Notes under the pieces: generated by a model | Told to the model about the DNA's origin: nothing | Seen by the model: only the letters and a program-made list of their open reading frames with translations | Database searches by the model: none | Translations under genes and position numbers: made by a program | Assembly (NCBI GenBank): GCA_008711295.1 | Contig: VUYV01000069.1 | Span: 3,005,403 to 3,069,402 of the forward strand | Length of the DNA: 64,000 nt | Direction of reading: 5' to 3' | DNA from: Anarhynchus alexandrinus | Taxonomy: Eukaryota > Chordata > Aves > Charadriiformes > Charadriidae | Shown: piece after piece, positions 53,286 to 64,000 of the stretch | Layout of the letters: each line of letters starts with the position of its first letter | Numbering within the stretch: the stretch's first letter is position 1

Positions 53286-55467
53286 CGATTTTCAGCATTA
53301 ACACTTGCTGTGGGAGCTAATCTACTTTCCATTGTCCCAACCTGAGATGATTAGTGTCATATCATTAGCTAAGACATTTTTTTTGCTATTAGAAATCCTG
53401 TCCTCAATGAATACAACCCTTTCTCAATGAAATCAGTCTCAGTAGCGCCCCGGTTCAGACTGCTTGCGCCATGTGTCACTCCAAAACCAATTACGAAGCT
53501 GTCGTCGGGAGACAGGCTGAGAAACAAAACCGCACATGCGCTGGTAATTGTCTGCACCTCGGTGCTCTTTGAAGGGCTGGCTCCTTCAAAAACGCCCCGC
53601 ACGTAACCTGAAAGGCCAATTTTACTTGTTGTCCACTTACTTGAAGTCTTCAACAGCTGAACACAGTGGGAACAGGCAAAATGAAGCTCTAATGCATGAT
53701 ATACAGGAAATAATATTCCAGCAAACAGATTAGTCCAAAATATGTTTTTCAACTCAGTTATGAACATTTGGAGACATGCCTTCCTCTCAATTTGAGCATA
53801 AAAAGCAGGAGGGGAGAGGGGGGGAAATTACTAAACTTGAAGTAATCTTGTATGAACGGCAGATGAGATGCAAGTGAAACATGTTGCAATAAATAAATAT
53901 ACAGTTTGGGTTCTATAATTTTCCATTGCATTAATTTGTCTGAATATATTTAGATCAGTAATTTAGACTGGAAATTAAGGCTGTTTATGGCAACTGCTGT
54001 ATGTTGATGGAAATATCGTTTGATGTGTTATATTTTAAAACCATGTCATTGACTTTTGAAAACTGCTTCAAAGTTAAATGCACAAAATTACTTTAACAAA
54101 ATACTGGTTTAGCATACAATTAAAACATAAAAGATGAAAAGTTAAAGGCCTTGCATATTTTATGCATAAGATTTAATTTTTCTAAGAGCAATTTAACTGA
54201 CCTGGAATTACTTTTATAGAAAAACACTGTCTGATGTAGTCAGAATATCCTAGCTAAATCTTGCTTTCTCACCATTCTCTCTTTAGTTTTTAATTCTGCA
54301 TTTATTAATGTATGCACTAACTTAACGTTTGGCATTTTAATTTTTCAGACCCTAATTGAACCATCCTACAGTTACAAAGTAAAAGCAGAGGTCTCAGGAA
54401 ACTCTGTGTGAGCCCTGAATTAATGTTCTTTTCCTAGGAGAACATACTGAAATTACAGATTTTCCTTCGTAGCACCCATGGACAGCTTCTGAATGAGAGC
54501 ATCCTTTGCCTGTGCACCTGCATCTGGGTGACCTCCATTCTCCCAGCTGGCTGCCAATTTTGTCATGAGCAACCCAAACACCTTCACAAAACCTTAACTT
54601 CTTGGAGGGACCAGTGTTAGTTCCAGATTTATCCACATCAAGGATGGATAGCACGTAAGTGAGTCAAGCTTTGTCAATGTCCTGGATGTCCAGAGCAATC
54701 AATGGAAACAAATGATCACTTCCTACCAGGATATCCTACCTCAAGAACTGTTGCTCAGCCTCAGGAGAAGACAGACATGTTTTGCCTGCTCCTAGGGATG
54801 AGTCGTAGCGAGGAGGGAGTAGGGAGGCAGGTAGCAGGGATACTCGTTCCTGCAGTTCTTGGTGCTGGAAACCAACAGGCTCCAAATATTGCCCGTGGCG
54901 GCAAAGGGATGATTCTGGACAGGAGGCTGGGATTGTCTTTGGAGAGAAGAGCACGAGTTGGGTATTTGAGCGTAGAGAAGGAATCGTAGCACAGGTAGCA
55001 GGGGAAGGAAGCCAATAATAGGAATAATAAAACACTCAGAATGGAACTTCAATAGTTGTAAAATTGAATGCTGTTTTTAAACTAACAAGTAAGGCTTTGG
55101 CATGCTTAAAAGTTTCATTTCACCGGGAGAGAAAAGGAGAACGGAGAAAGTAAATTTTCATTAAATACAGAGAGAGTTCTCATCCTGTATTTTCAACTGT
55201 TGACTCTGAAGGGGTGGTCAGAAGAAAATGAAAACCTGACTAACTACATGAATGCTTCCTGAATCTGCGTCTCCTCTTTCTAATTGAAAATCATGCATGG
55301 CAAAGCCCCTGGCTGACGGGCAACACTTGGAGAACTGGCCACTGACTCTGAGTGTCCCTGCTCTTGATTGCCTCTTCTGATACTCCTTACACTGTGCAGT
55401 AAAAATAAATGCATAAATAGGCAGGACTGCTCATGGGTTTGTAGACCCACGAGCTGCGATTGCACAA
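53286..55467. other. Intergenic, nothing recognised
   Basis: AT-rich sequence from about 53870 to 54400 with several TAATTA/ATTAAT-type sites, the kind of composition often seen in conserved non-coding elements; conservation cannot be judged here. The open frames (up to 132 codons, minus 53369-53767) have no recognisable domain. Confidence 0.35.
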
Positions 55468-55511
55468 CCATTTTATTGTTTGTAAAGACCCATTGTATTG
55501 TTTGTAAAGAC
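55468..55511. repeat. 22-bp tandem duplication
   Basis: CCATTTTATTGTTTGTAAAGAC (55468-55489) is followed at once by a copy with a single T-to-G change (55490-55511). This is a local slippage duplication. Confidence 0.9.
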
Positions 55512-55514
55512 GTT

Positions 55515-55607
55515 GCTTCTAATTGTTACCCATTATAATGAACACTACAGTGTTTATGAAGAGAAAAAAGCAGAAATTACTGTAGGCAATTAACAAATAT
55601 GGCACTT
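55515..55607 (+). repeat. Unclassified repeat block, copy A
   Basis: Shares with copy B (56605-56721) the ordered segments AATTG, GAACACTAC/GAGCACTAC, a TTTATG-AGAG-AAAA-GCAGA run, CACTGTAGGCAATTA-type sequence and AAATATG-CACTT. Similarity is high over about 75 bases and weaker on the left. It resembles no family I can name. Confidence 0.6.
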
Positions 55608-56604
55608 TCAATATTTCCATCCAACTCTTCAGTTTAACAAAGACATTATTCCTCACCCTAAATATTTGCTCGATTTTTTTTACAGTGAGAAGTCATCTGT
55701 ATATTTTTCCCCTCTTTTTACACTTAAAGGCACTTTAAAATTACTTAAACCTGTTTAAAATGTGGTTTGATTATAATGATATGGAAAACTTACATCAGTG
55801 CTTTGAAAATCCTTAGGAATGAAACATCGCTTTCTAACAGATTAAACTGCCAGATTCTGCCCCCTACACATAAAAGCAGCAATATTATACAATTCCGTCC
55901 ATAAACTGCATTTTAAAAGCATTTGGAGCTCCCTTAAGCCATGATATTCGAGTTGAAAGGTTGTTCCAAAAGTTCAGTTTTGTTTAGGTATTCCTTCTAA
56001 ACCTTAGATCCGTGTTAGATCTTCCTTCTAATTTCTAGGATATGAGCAATTAATGCTCACTTGTTTTTGTGTCAGTTTGTTTTGTGACTTGGTAGTTCTT
56101 TTCCCTTCCTGTTGTTTATCACTGAGTCACATCCTCCCTAATCCTTTGGTCTAATTAATTACCAAACTAATTTTCCTGGTATGATAAGCTGGGCTTCCCT
56201 AGTCATCCAAGCAGTCTCCTCTGCACCCATCTAGTTTAAAAGGGGTGGTGCTGAGGACCCAGTGCCCACACATTTAGGTGGTTTCCAGTTTGGACTTTCA
56301 TCTAGTCTCCTTCTGTGAGCTGAGACCCTGTTAGCTGTGGGTACACTTTGGTTGTCCCTCTGGAGTCTGTCTTCCAGTTCAGTTTCTCCTGAATGAACCC
56401 GGTGCATGTGCTCTACGACCACTTCACGGTGTGAACCAAAGCGCCGTCAGCGGTGATTCACTTAAAAACCGCCCTCCTGGCCCAGACTGAAATGCTGCTG
56501 TAGACAGACCATGATAACACCACAGTACTTCCCTGAGGAACTGGGATTTATGCCAACATCCTTTTCCAAAACTCTTTCTTTTCATTCCGTATACTGAGGG
56601 TCAC

Positions 56605-56721
56605 GCATGATAATTGGTTGTCACCCTCCACTGCTATCCCTTATAAAGAGCACTACGTTGGTTTTTTTATGGAGAGGAAAATGCAGAGATCACTGTAGGC
56701 AATTAAAAAATATGCCACTTC
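56605..56721 (+). repeat. Unclassified repeat block, copy B
   Basis: Second copy of the block at 55515-55607, same orientation, about 1.1 kb downstream. The best-preserved core is CACTGTAGGCAATTA followed by AAAAAATATGCCACTT. The divergence indicates an old event, either a segmental duplication or two insertions of one ancient element. Confidence 0.6.
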
Positions 56722-59170
56722 TTTCTAGCCCAAATGTCTTGATATTAATTTTTTCTCCCAGGATAATTCAGTTAAAAGAATATCCATTTTTAATAGGAAA
56801 TTATTTTAAAATGCAAGTACTAAAAGGACTGACCATATATAAACTTCAAATAAATGTGCTTCTGAGTTTTTGTTTTAACAGTTTCTCTGTATTTTTTGGC
56901 TATTCCAAAATGGCGTGATTTTACTAGGATCTAAATGTGTTGAAAGGCACATTAACCAAGAGAGGGGGAAAAAAGGAGCTATATATAGTTTTACTGTCCC
57001 TTTAGGGAACCATTGCTTGAGCTTCATTAATATGCATTTTAGCACAATCTAATTTACTCATATGGCTGGCCCCAGGTGTTTGGAAAGGCAACCAGAGGAA
57101 AATCAGATCATACTAAAATTAGAGACAAGAAATATTGAATGCCTTCCCTTTTAGGTCCTTGAAAGGCACATATTAATTATAACTGGATGAATTTATGAAA
57201 ACTAATACTATGAACAGCTCCAATAGTAATTATTTTTGAAAAATGATCTCTACCAATAAGTGTATTCCGCTCAAAGTGCACAGAAAATGTTCTGTTAAAG
57301 AAAATATATATACACTGCCCCCCTCAAAACATCCAGTATTTAGTGCAGTGCCCCCGTGACACCTTTCTGGTGTATATTTATTCACTGAAAACCACAGTAC
57401 AAAACCTCATTTCTTGTGTGCTGCTTCTTGAACAGCTTCAAATGGGGCAGGTTTTGATGAATTTGCTCTGTCCTTCTAAGGAGAGTGCGTCTCTGCTGGG
57501 TTACAAAAAGCCAAGGCCAGAAGCACTGAGGAGGGAAAAGTGAGAAGGTGTGGGGAAAAAAGGTTAAAAAACTGTCTCCGTATGGTCCGATTAAGCACTC
57601 TGTGCTTTCACCAAGGCAATAGGAGGCTTTGGCAAGCAAGTGTTCCCAGCTGGTCTCTGAACTGCTAGCAAGATGTAGCGGTGCAATAAAGGGGCTTTAT
57701 ATATTAATTTCCTAAGTGTCGTCTTGATTTGCAGCAGGAAGCGTAAGCAAAACAATGTCAAACAAATTAGCCCTGAAGGTGCCTTTGGAGCAGCGCTGGG
57801 CGGTCCGCCCTTGCCCGGGTGCTCTGAACTCTTCAACTGAGGAGGTGCTGGCCTGGGGAAGAGACTGTTTCAGAATAAGTCTTTAGGGCTGAAACAGCCC
57901 GAATTACAGTGGTAGCAGGCTACTGAGGGATGCATATGCTGTGGAAGCACTTAGTCATCTCTAGTGAGATTCTAATCTGAAATATTTGACCTTCTTATGA
58001 TTGAAAAATAATGAGACGCCAGGAGAGAGGAGGGTAACCACACGAGCAGTGCGCAGGGGCCCATATGACCTGTGCTTGGAGGAGCAGCACCAGCACAGCT
58101 GCTCCACCCGTCCGTTCCCATCCAGGAGCCGGTCTATGAGGCTTTGGAAGAGCTCAGTTCTCTCCAGGCTTCATGAAGACTGTGAAGGAACCAGGAGGCT
58201 ATCTCCCCATAGGGTGCTCTGAAGAGTTTTAATCCTTTTGCTAGGAATTTGGTAAGAGATCTTGTTATTTCAGCTTGGAGCCAAGTTTGGTTATTCATAA
58301 ATAAGTGAAGTTAGTTCTGTTTCAGATCAGGTGTGATTTCAGGAGAGACCACACTGAAGCGTACTTACATGCAAATCATTGGGTGTTTGTCAGATATACT
58401 GTTCATTACACCTCAGTGAAGCACTACGGACGAACATTACTTTGATGTGATAAGCAGGGTGACATTAAAGGTGAATAGTAGAGTGCGCTGTTAAGACGGA
58501 GCTTAAAATGTACTTACAGAAAGGAATAGAGTCTCCACAGAGGGTGCCATTTAAGAATAGTCCATCTAAAGAACATTCTCCTAAAGCAAAACATCAAAGA
58601 GAGGATAGGAAATATGTTTTAGGCCAGGATTCTGGAATGAAATCAAAGACACATGAATTTCATTAAACCACCGAGGAGTTTAAGAAGAAGTAGATTCAAA
58701 ATGTACACGAAAAATATTTCCGTAAGTGAAAAGGGAAAAAAAAATATCCAGTGACAGGACAAAAACAGAGAAAAGAAGACAAAAAAAGGATAATTCAGAA
58801 GTACCTTCGGGAAGGATGTTACACTGGTAAATGGAAAAACATACATATGGGAAGAAAATTTTGCTCCTATCTGACCAGAAAAACAAGCAAAGGATATTCT
58901 CAGAAACAACCTGCACATAGGTATGTCCTGCAAACTTGACAAACTATTTATGGGACCTTTTATAAAGAAAAAAAAAGGTGGCTGAAGCCTTCTCCTCTCT
59001 GTACTCATTGTTCCTCCTAGAGCCAATGAGCAAGTTTACAGGAATGAGAACGTTGCCTTTAATTGTTTAACTACCAGTTAGCAAAAGTACATGCTTTTGC
59101 AATATGTCAATAAATCACCCTCCGCCATGTGTCTCAATAACATTGCTACATTAGTGGGAACGACCACGGA
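56722..59170. other. Intergenic, nothing recognised
   Basis: AT-rich, with many homeodomain-like TAATTA and an ATTAATATGCAT octamer-like site near 57027. It contains short A-rich runs and open frames up to 127 codons without domains. It may include conserved non-coding sequence, which only alignment can show. Confidence 0.35.
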
Positions 59171-59900
59171 CTTTAATGAGAAGTTTTGCTCTGCCCTGGC
59201 GCTCCGGCACCCACCCATGTGTGACCGTGACCCACGACCGCGTGTGCAGGACGAGCCATGGAGACCCTGGAGTTAAAAACCCGGCAGCGAAGAGGACCCA
59301 GGGAGGGAAGCCAGCATCCTGGTGCCAGCCTGTGGCATGCCCGGGGACTAGGATCTCAGCAAAAGGGACTGAACAAAGCCAGAGTCTTGACAAGTACCCT
59401 TGTCCCCACTGCCCACAAACCTATAGCGAGACCCTTCCCCTTGGCCGGCGGCCGTCGCGCCTCCGGACCTCTCCCTGCTGGGCAGCGACAGCTCACGGAT
59501 GAGGGAGCAGCAAGGAAAGAAGGAAAAGGGATGTGGGGGTGAGGAGAGAAGGGCTTGGGGCTAGAAATAGTGGCTGGGGTGTAACGTGACAAGGTTAGTG
59601 CTTTAGACCCAGAAATAATCATGTCTCATCGTACAGGCTTCCAGCACACAGTAAGTGGAACAGCTGCAGCATAACACCCTCTCCTTTTTATTTCCTGCTC
59701 GGTCCATCCCTTTCTCATTTAAATTACTTTCCTTATATCACAGGTTTGAATGCTTATTTGTCTGTTCTTTGAGGCACTGCTTTGTTTCCCCTGAGTTGAA
59801 AGCAGGGAGTATTTCATCCCGCGCGTGCTCTAGCTAACGCTGCTGCGCGGCTCCTCGGAGGTGGTGAGCGGGACCTCTCGCAGGGAGAGGAGTCAGACTC
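59171..59900. other. Diffuse CpG-rich zone
   Basis: CpG and GC content rise in two patches: about 59190-59480 (including GGCCGGCGGCCGTCGCGCC near 59442) and 59818-59885 (CCCGCGCGTGC near 59819). Overlapping open frames of up to 108 codons reflect composition. It could be a weak CpG-island promoter or an exon of an unannotated transcript; no start or splice set is convincing. Confidence 0.35.
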
Positions 59901-61109
59901 TGCTTCTTCTTGGCTGCGCTGTTCACTTGGACACCACAGGGCTTCTTTAGTGCCTCTTTGTTCAACACCATGGGTTAACGAACGCTGTAAGAGTGCTGTA
60001 AGAGAATACAAGAGCAATGTTAATATGCATTCCACATGACTTTTTTGATGAATAAAATCGCAGAAGGGCAATGGTATCATCCAGATTATATTCTATGTGT
60101 CTTCATTGCAGTTAGTTATATGGTGTGGATATATGTGTTTCTGTACAAAAAATTTGATCCACTAATAAGTACTTTTACCCAAGAGTGTGTCGACAGCTGA
60201 TGGCACAGGGAGTTGTGTACATAAAAGCACAGATAAATCGGACCATGAATCAATGCTTACACTATCCCTTGATGGCTGGTTAAGTGTATGTAATCCCCCA
60301 TACTGTCTTTTTAGCTAAGGATGCACCATCACTGTATACTGTACTTAAACATAGGGATATTTAAGGAGGTCACGATAGAGACAGTAAACAGCTATGGTTT
60401 CTGTTCATTCAGACAGTTGAACTCAGGGAGAATTTAGGAGAGGAGCTGCCTCTGAAACACTCACGGTAAATGCTGGACTGGTTACTAGAGAAGCAGAGTA
60501 GGAAGAAAAGGTGGAACAGAGGCTGTGGATTCTTTGTATTACTCAGATACGGAGAAGGGTTTGTGCCTGAATTATACCATATTTAAACCTGAGTTGTACA
60601 CATTTACTGCTTGGGTAAGGCATCATCTGTCTAGAGTTAACTGTATATCTTGGCATATGTAACTGCATGATTTTGCCACAAAGCTGGGAAAATTTGTTGG
60701 GTTCTTGACCTCACTGGTCCTGAGGATCCTACACAAATTTACATCCATAAATAAACTATGCAACTGTTATTATTAGCTAGTTGTGCTTCATTGAAGTCTA
60801 AAATTCCCTGCTTGTCACATGCCAATATGCTGTGAATGGATATTACTGTGCTCAGCTGTAAACTTTGTGTCCAATACATCTTTGCAGAGAGCATTTCTGC
60901 CCTTGCCTTATCCTGGAGTAGTTTGCAATGTCAGTCTGAAAGTTCCTCAGGCAGCTAAATATAAGCAACTACTTCACTTGGGCATGTGCAGAACCTATTT
61001 CCTGATGAACGCCTATTGCAATCCAGAGTTTGATGCCTTTCCACCTCAGAGGTTCACTCCTTACATGTGTTCTGAGAATCCCAACACCTGGAAAAATAGC
61101 ACTAAAAAT
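59901..61109. other. Intergenic, nothing recognised
   Basis: AT-rich sequence. The 140-codon plus frame beginning at 60819 runs on into the old CR1/L3 relic and is Cys- and Leu-rich with no domain, so it is not called as a gene. Confidence 0.4.
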
Positions 61110-61542
61110 GAGAGCTGGAGGTCATCCAACTCTCTGCTAGCCCCAGGCTGGATCAGTTTGTATCTGCATCCAATCTGTTGTTCAAGACTTCTGGTGATGG
61201 AGAATCTACTGTCTCCCCAGGTGAGTTGTTCTAGTGCATAACTACCTTGCTGCAAGAAAATCTAGCCTAACTATCCTTTCTTTGACTAAAGGCTACTATT
61301 TCTTGTCTTATCACCGCAGATGTGGATAACAGATCCTTCTTACTTAGCAGCAGTCAGCCTTTGAGGTACTCAAGTTTCTGATCATGACCTCCACCCAACA
61401 ACTCTAACTCTTCCATAACCTTCCTTTTAAGTTCTGGATTTTGGCCCCTGCATCATTCTCATTGCTATTGTGTTTTCCCTGTTTGGTTGGTGTCATTCAC
61501 TGAGTGTGGTGCCAACAACTCAACACTGCACAGAGTAGTTCG
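61110..61542 (-). mobile_element. Ancient CR1/L3-type LINE 3' region
   Basis: The plus strand follows the reverse-complement order of old amniote CR1/L3 3' ends. It has GGAGGTCATCCAACTC, then a TTGCTGCAA segment, a CTATTTCTTGTCTTATC segment, a CATTCTCATTGCTATTGTG segment and GTGGTGCCAACAACTCAACAC (the NWNR-type and VFGAP-like regions). Substitutions and indels are many. The ends are approximate. Confidence 0.6.
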
Positions 61543-63029
61543 GTTTAGGGCTCCCCAGTATTGAATGCTTGAGGCAAAATCCAGAGTCTTTGCAGACGAT
61601 GTTGCTGTTTAATTCATTAGTTGACATGGTTGTACATACAGCTGACATTTGGGAGCACTTACCCAGCAACAGGAATCTCTGATTTCTACCATTTCCTGAG
61701 CATCTAGGTGTTTGGATCCACACTGTCCCTGCAGCAGGAGAGCGCTCTGGTCTTCAGCTGGTGTAAGCAGCTCTGCCATCAGCTGTAGTTGACCCACTCT
61801 GCAGCTAGAAAAAGAAGATTCACTTGGGCAGAGAAAAAAAAAAAAACTCAGGAAGGGGAAATGTTAACAGATGGTTGTGTTATTGTTTTTTTTTTTTTTT
61901 CTTTTGTTTATTNTTAGTCATAATGAATTCACTAGGATCATGTAACTGGAACTACCTTTCTTCAGAAGAACAGCCTTGGAACAGAAATCGCTGAATAAAA
62001 ATTTCCATTTGAGGCAATGGAAAATTATGTCACATATATTGTGTACGTATATATAGGCAGGGAGGCGTGTGTGTCTGAAAGAGAGACCTGAATTCTAACC
62101 TGAATTAAAATGTTAAAAATAGTAGGATCCTGTTTAGCAGAGGTGACATAAGAGACCTCCTTAGTCTCCCAGTCTCCCAGTAATGCATGCTATTCTTTAA
62201 TGGCAGACTGCTCTATTTTGATCACTGGTACTTCACCATGCATTACAATGCTTCATATCTCATTCTCCTTTCATTCCCCAGACATACCATGGTGTCCTTC
62301 CACCTTTTGGGCCAGTCGTGCTGCTTTTGCACATCATCCTCATGTACTCAGCTAAGATGATTTATTCATGACGAAAGAAGGAATTACATGTTTGGTGTGG
62401 GTATGAATTGTGACTTACCAACACAGTGCCCTTGTGAAAACCCATCTTACTAATCTGTGTAATGTAACAAATAAAATGCAGATGATTCGACAGCAGGATA
62501 AACAGAAATACTTTTGTCTTCCTTTCAGCTAGTGAGTTTGATGATGATTACTTTTTCTTTAAAATCTGTAATTTCTCTCGATATTTTAGCCACGATGGCA
62601 TTGCTTGATGAAAGTGAGGTCAGATGTGCACAAGAAAGGACAAGTCGTAAGTGAAAGAAAGTTGCAACACAATGTTTATAAAGGAGTTCAGCCATCATTA
62701 AAGTGCCTTAACTGTGTAAGATAATTTTTGGCAACAATCGGTTTTCATAAAGTCAGGTGATCAGACCACGATGGGTCTTCTGGCGTCAAATTCCTACCGG
62801 CTTTGCCAGGATTTTGGTCACACAGAGACTGTCAGGTTCCACTGCTACATGTCTAGGCAGCAGGTAGTGAGGGATGGTCTGGTGAGGATGGCAGCGGATA
62901 GGCGATGCGCTCTCCTATGTGGTGGGAAAAGAAAACCCTTGAAAGTAAAAGTGGGTTAGTAAACATTAAGGTTGTACCTTTATATAACCGGGTGGTGTAA
63001 ATTGCCCCAGGTCAGAAGAAATTCCAGGT
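61543..63029. other. Intergenic, nothing recognised
   Basis: AT-rich with A and T homopolymers around 61837-61848 and 61886-61900 and one ambiguous base at 61913. A 9-bp inverted repeat TAATGCATG/CATGCATTA (62181-62189 and 62237-62245) is too widely spaced to mean much. No gene was recognised. Confidence 0.4.
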
Positions 63030-63140
63030 TTAATTTTTGCAACGTGCCACTGACTTGGCATGTGAAACTGGGCAAAGCACTTGCCTCCTTTAGGCCACAG
63101 CTCCCTATTTTTGGATTCGTGATGCTGCACTTTGCCTCAG
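63030..63140 (+). mobile_element. CORE-SINE/MIR-like relic
   Basis: GTGCCACTGACTTGGCATGTG then AAACTGGGCAAAGCACTTGCC and a CTCC-TTTAGGCC-CAG segment follow the CORE-SINE/MIR pattern (CACTGACTTGCTGTGTGACC, TGGGCAAGTCACTT, CTCTGTGCCTCAG). The tRNA-like head is not clear. The similarity is moderate and judged from memory of the consensus. Confidence 0.45.
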
Positions 63141-64000
63141 CAGCCTGCCCTGATGCAAATCCAGACCATTTACAAGGTGTTTGTATAGTGGTGGGCTACA
63201 TGGAAGGAAAGCACGTAAACCAGAAATATTATTTATTTTACAAAATATTTACGTAAATTAACATTTTTCTGTGGTCTTTTCAATATTATGCAGATTTAAC
63301 AGTAGTTTGTTTATTCGGTTGAATAAAGTAAGAAAAAGAGGTAGAACAAAAGCTTTAATAGCATTTCCACTGCCCGGATGAGCTGAGAATCCACCAGGAA
63401 GGCACTAATCCATGTGCAGCATTGGTAAAAAAGAGGGAAGATGCTATCCCGCACCTGGGATGGAGAAGTTTGCCACCAGAGGGAGTCGTGTGAATACAGT
63501 ACAAGTGGTTGTATTGGCACAGCAAAGGTCATTAGATATTTTAGAGATAAGGTTCAACGATCAAAGTTTTCTCTTTGGCCACAGGCAATTGTCTACCAAT
63601 TCAACATGTAATGAAAATCAGCTTAAAAGTTTGGGTTTTGGCTAAACGTGCCTGGCTGCAAAATTTACTTGGTGAAAATGTTACCTTGAGGCTTCACACT
63701 CAACCTTCAGAATTTGTGCAAAGTGCGCGCTTGCTCAATAAAACAAAATTGCTAAGTAATCCACCCAAATTTTATGCTTGAAAATACAACTGGGACTGAA
63801 AATCAAGACGTGCTTTAAATACCATGTACACTTTCACTGAATTAGTGTAAAAATCGTGGTGATCTGAAATTTTCCTGGCAACTGCTTTGCTGGTGGTAAA
63901 GCAGATTACATCCGACTGCTGTAATGTCTCTGCATTGCTGATAGCAGAATGAGCTAGAGAGCATCATGCAACAAATACTTTGGCTCTGGAATTGAGTAGA
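63141..64000. other. Intergenic to window end, nothing recognised
   Basis: AT-rich sequence with short, overlapping open frames on both strands and no domain. No repeat family was recognised. Confidence 0.4.

Noticed and set aside
60819..61241. 140-codon open frame on the plus strand
   Set aside because: Its 3' part lies in the antisense of an old CR1/L3 relic and there is no domain, so I regard it as chance.
62181..62245. 9-bp inverted repeat TAATGCATG/CATGCATTA
   Set aside because: The arms are short, separated by 47 bases and built around the self-complementary ATGCAT; likely chance.
14800..64000. Search for GPR85, the next gene upstream of SAMTOR in mammals
   Set aside because: Its single long coding exon (about 370 codons) would appear as an uninterrupted frame; none is present, so the gene lies beyond the window.

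Overview
The window looks like bird (avian) nuclear DNA. It is AT-rich with long non-coding stretches, low repeat density, several 5'-truncated CR1 LINE fragments (one ends in the avian CR1 octamer ATTCTATG repeated three times) and a solo retroviral LTR of a type common in birds. There are no operons, bacterial genes or CRISPR arrays. Species cannot be decided from this sequence.

Only one protein-coding gene is visible, and only part of it. On the minus strand, 1305-1446 is an internal coding exon of SAMTOR (BMT2, C7orf60 orthologue), the S-adenosylmethionine sensor acting on mTORC1. The promoter is the CpG island at about 13.5-14.6 kb, which carries NRF1-, Sp1- and ZNF143/THAP11-like motifs. 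The first coding exon is not readable and most likely lies in the 162-base assembly gap (13879-14040), which is flanked by implausible C and G homopolymers. Positions 1447 to about 13.88 kb are therefore intron 1, and 1-1304 is the start of intron 2.

From about 14.6 kb to the end I see no convincing protein-coding exon. This is the region upstream of SAMTOR. In mammals the next gene upstream is GPR85, whose single coding exon is not in this window. Landmarks are: a hairpin-forming ancient repeat (17.47 kb); a GC-rich segment with four YY1-type cores (21.45-21.59 kb); CR1 fragments at 29.3 (minus), 30.3 (plus, old), 33.2-34.1 (plus, youngest, reading frame open), 42.2 (minus) and 61.1-61.5 kb (minus, old); a very short dense CpG cluster (48.3 kb); a solo LTR (50.4 to about 51.15 kb); a possible three-exon transcript with good splice signals and a poly(A) signal (51.7-53.3 kb); an unclassified block present twice, 1.1 kb apart (55.5 and 56.6 kb); a diffuse CpG-rich zone (59.2-59.9 kb); and a CORE-SINE/MIR-like relic (63.03-63.14 kb).

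I found no clear undescribed system. The best leads are the YY1-core cluster, the possible spliced transcript beside the LTR, and the twice-present block at 55.5/56.6 kb.
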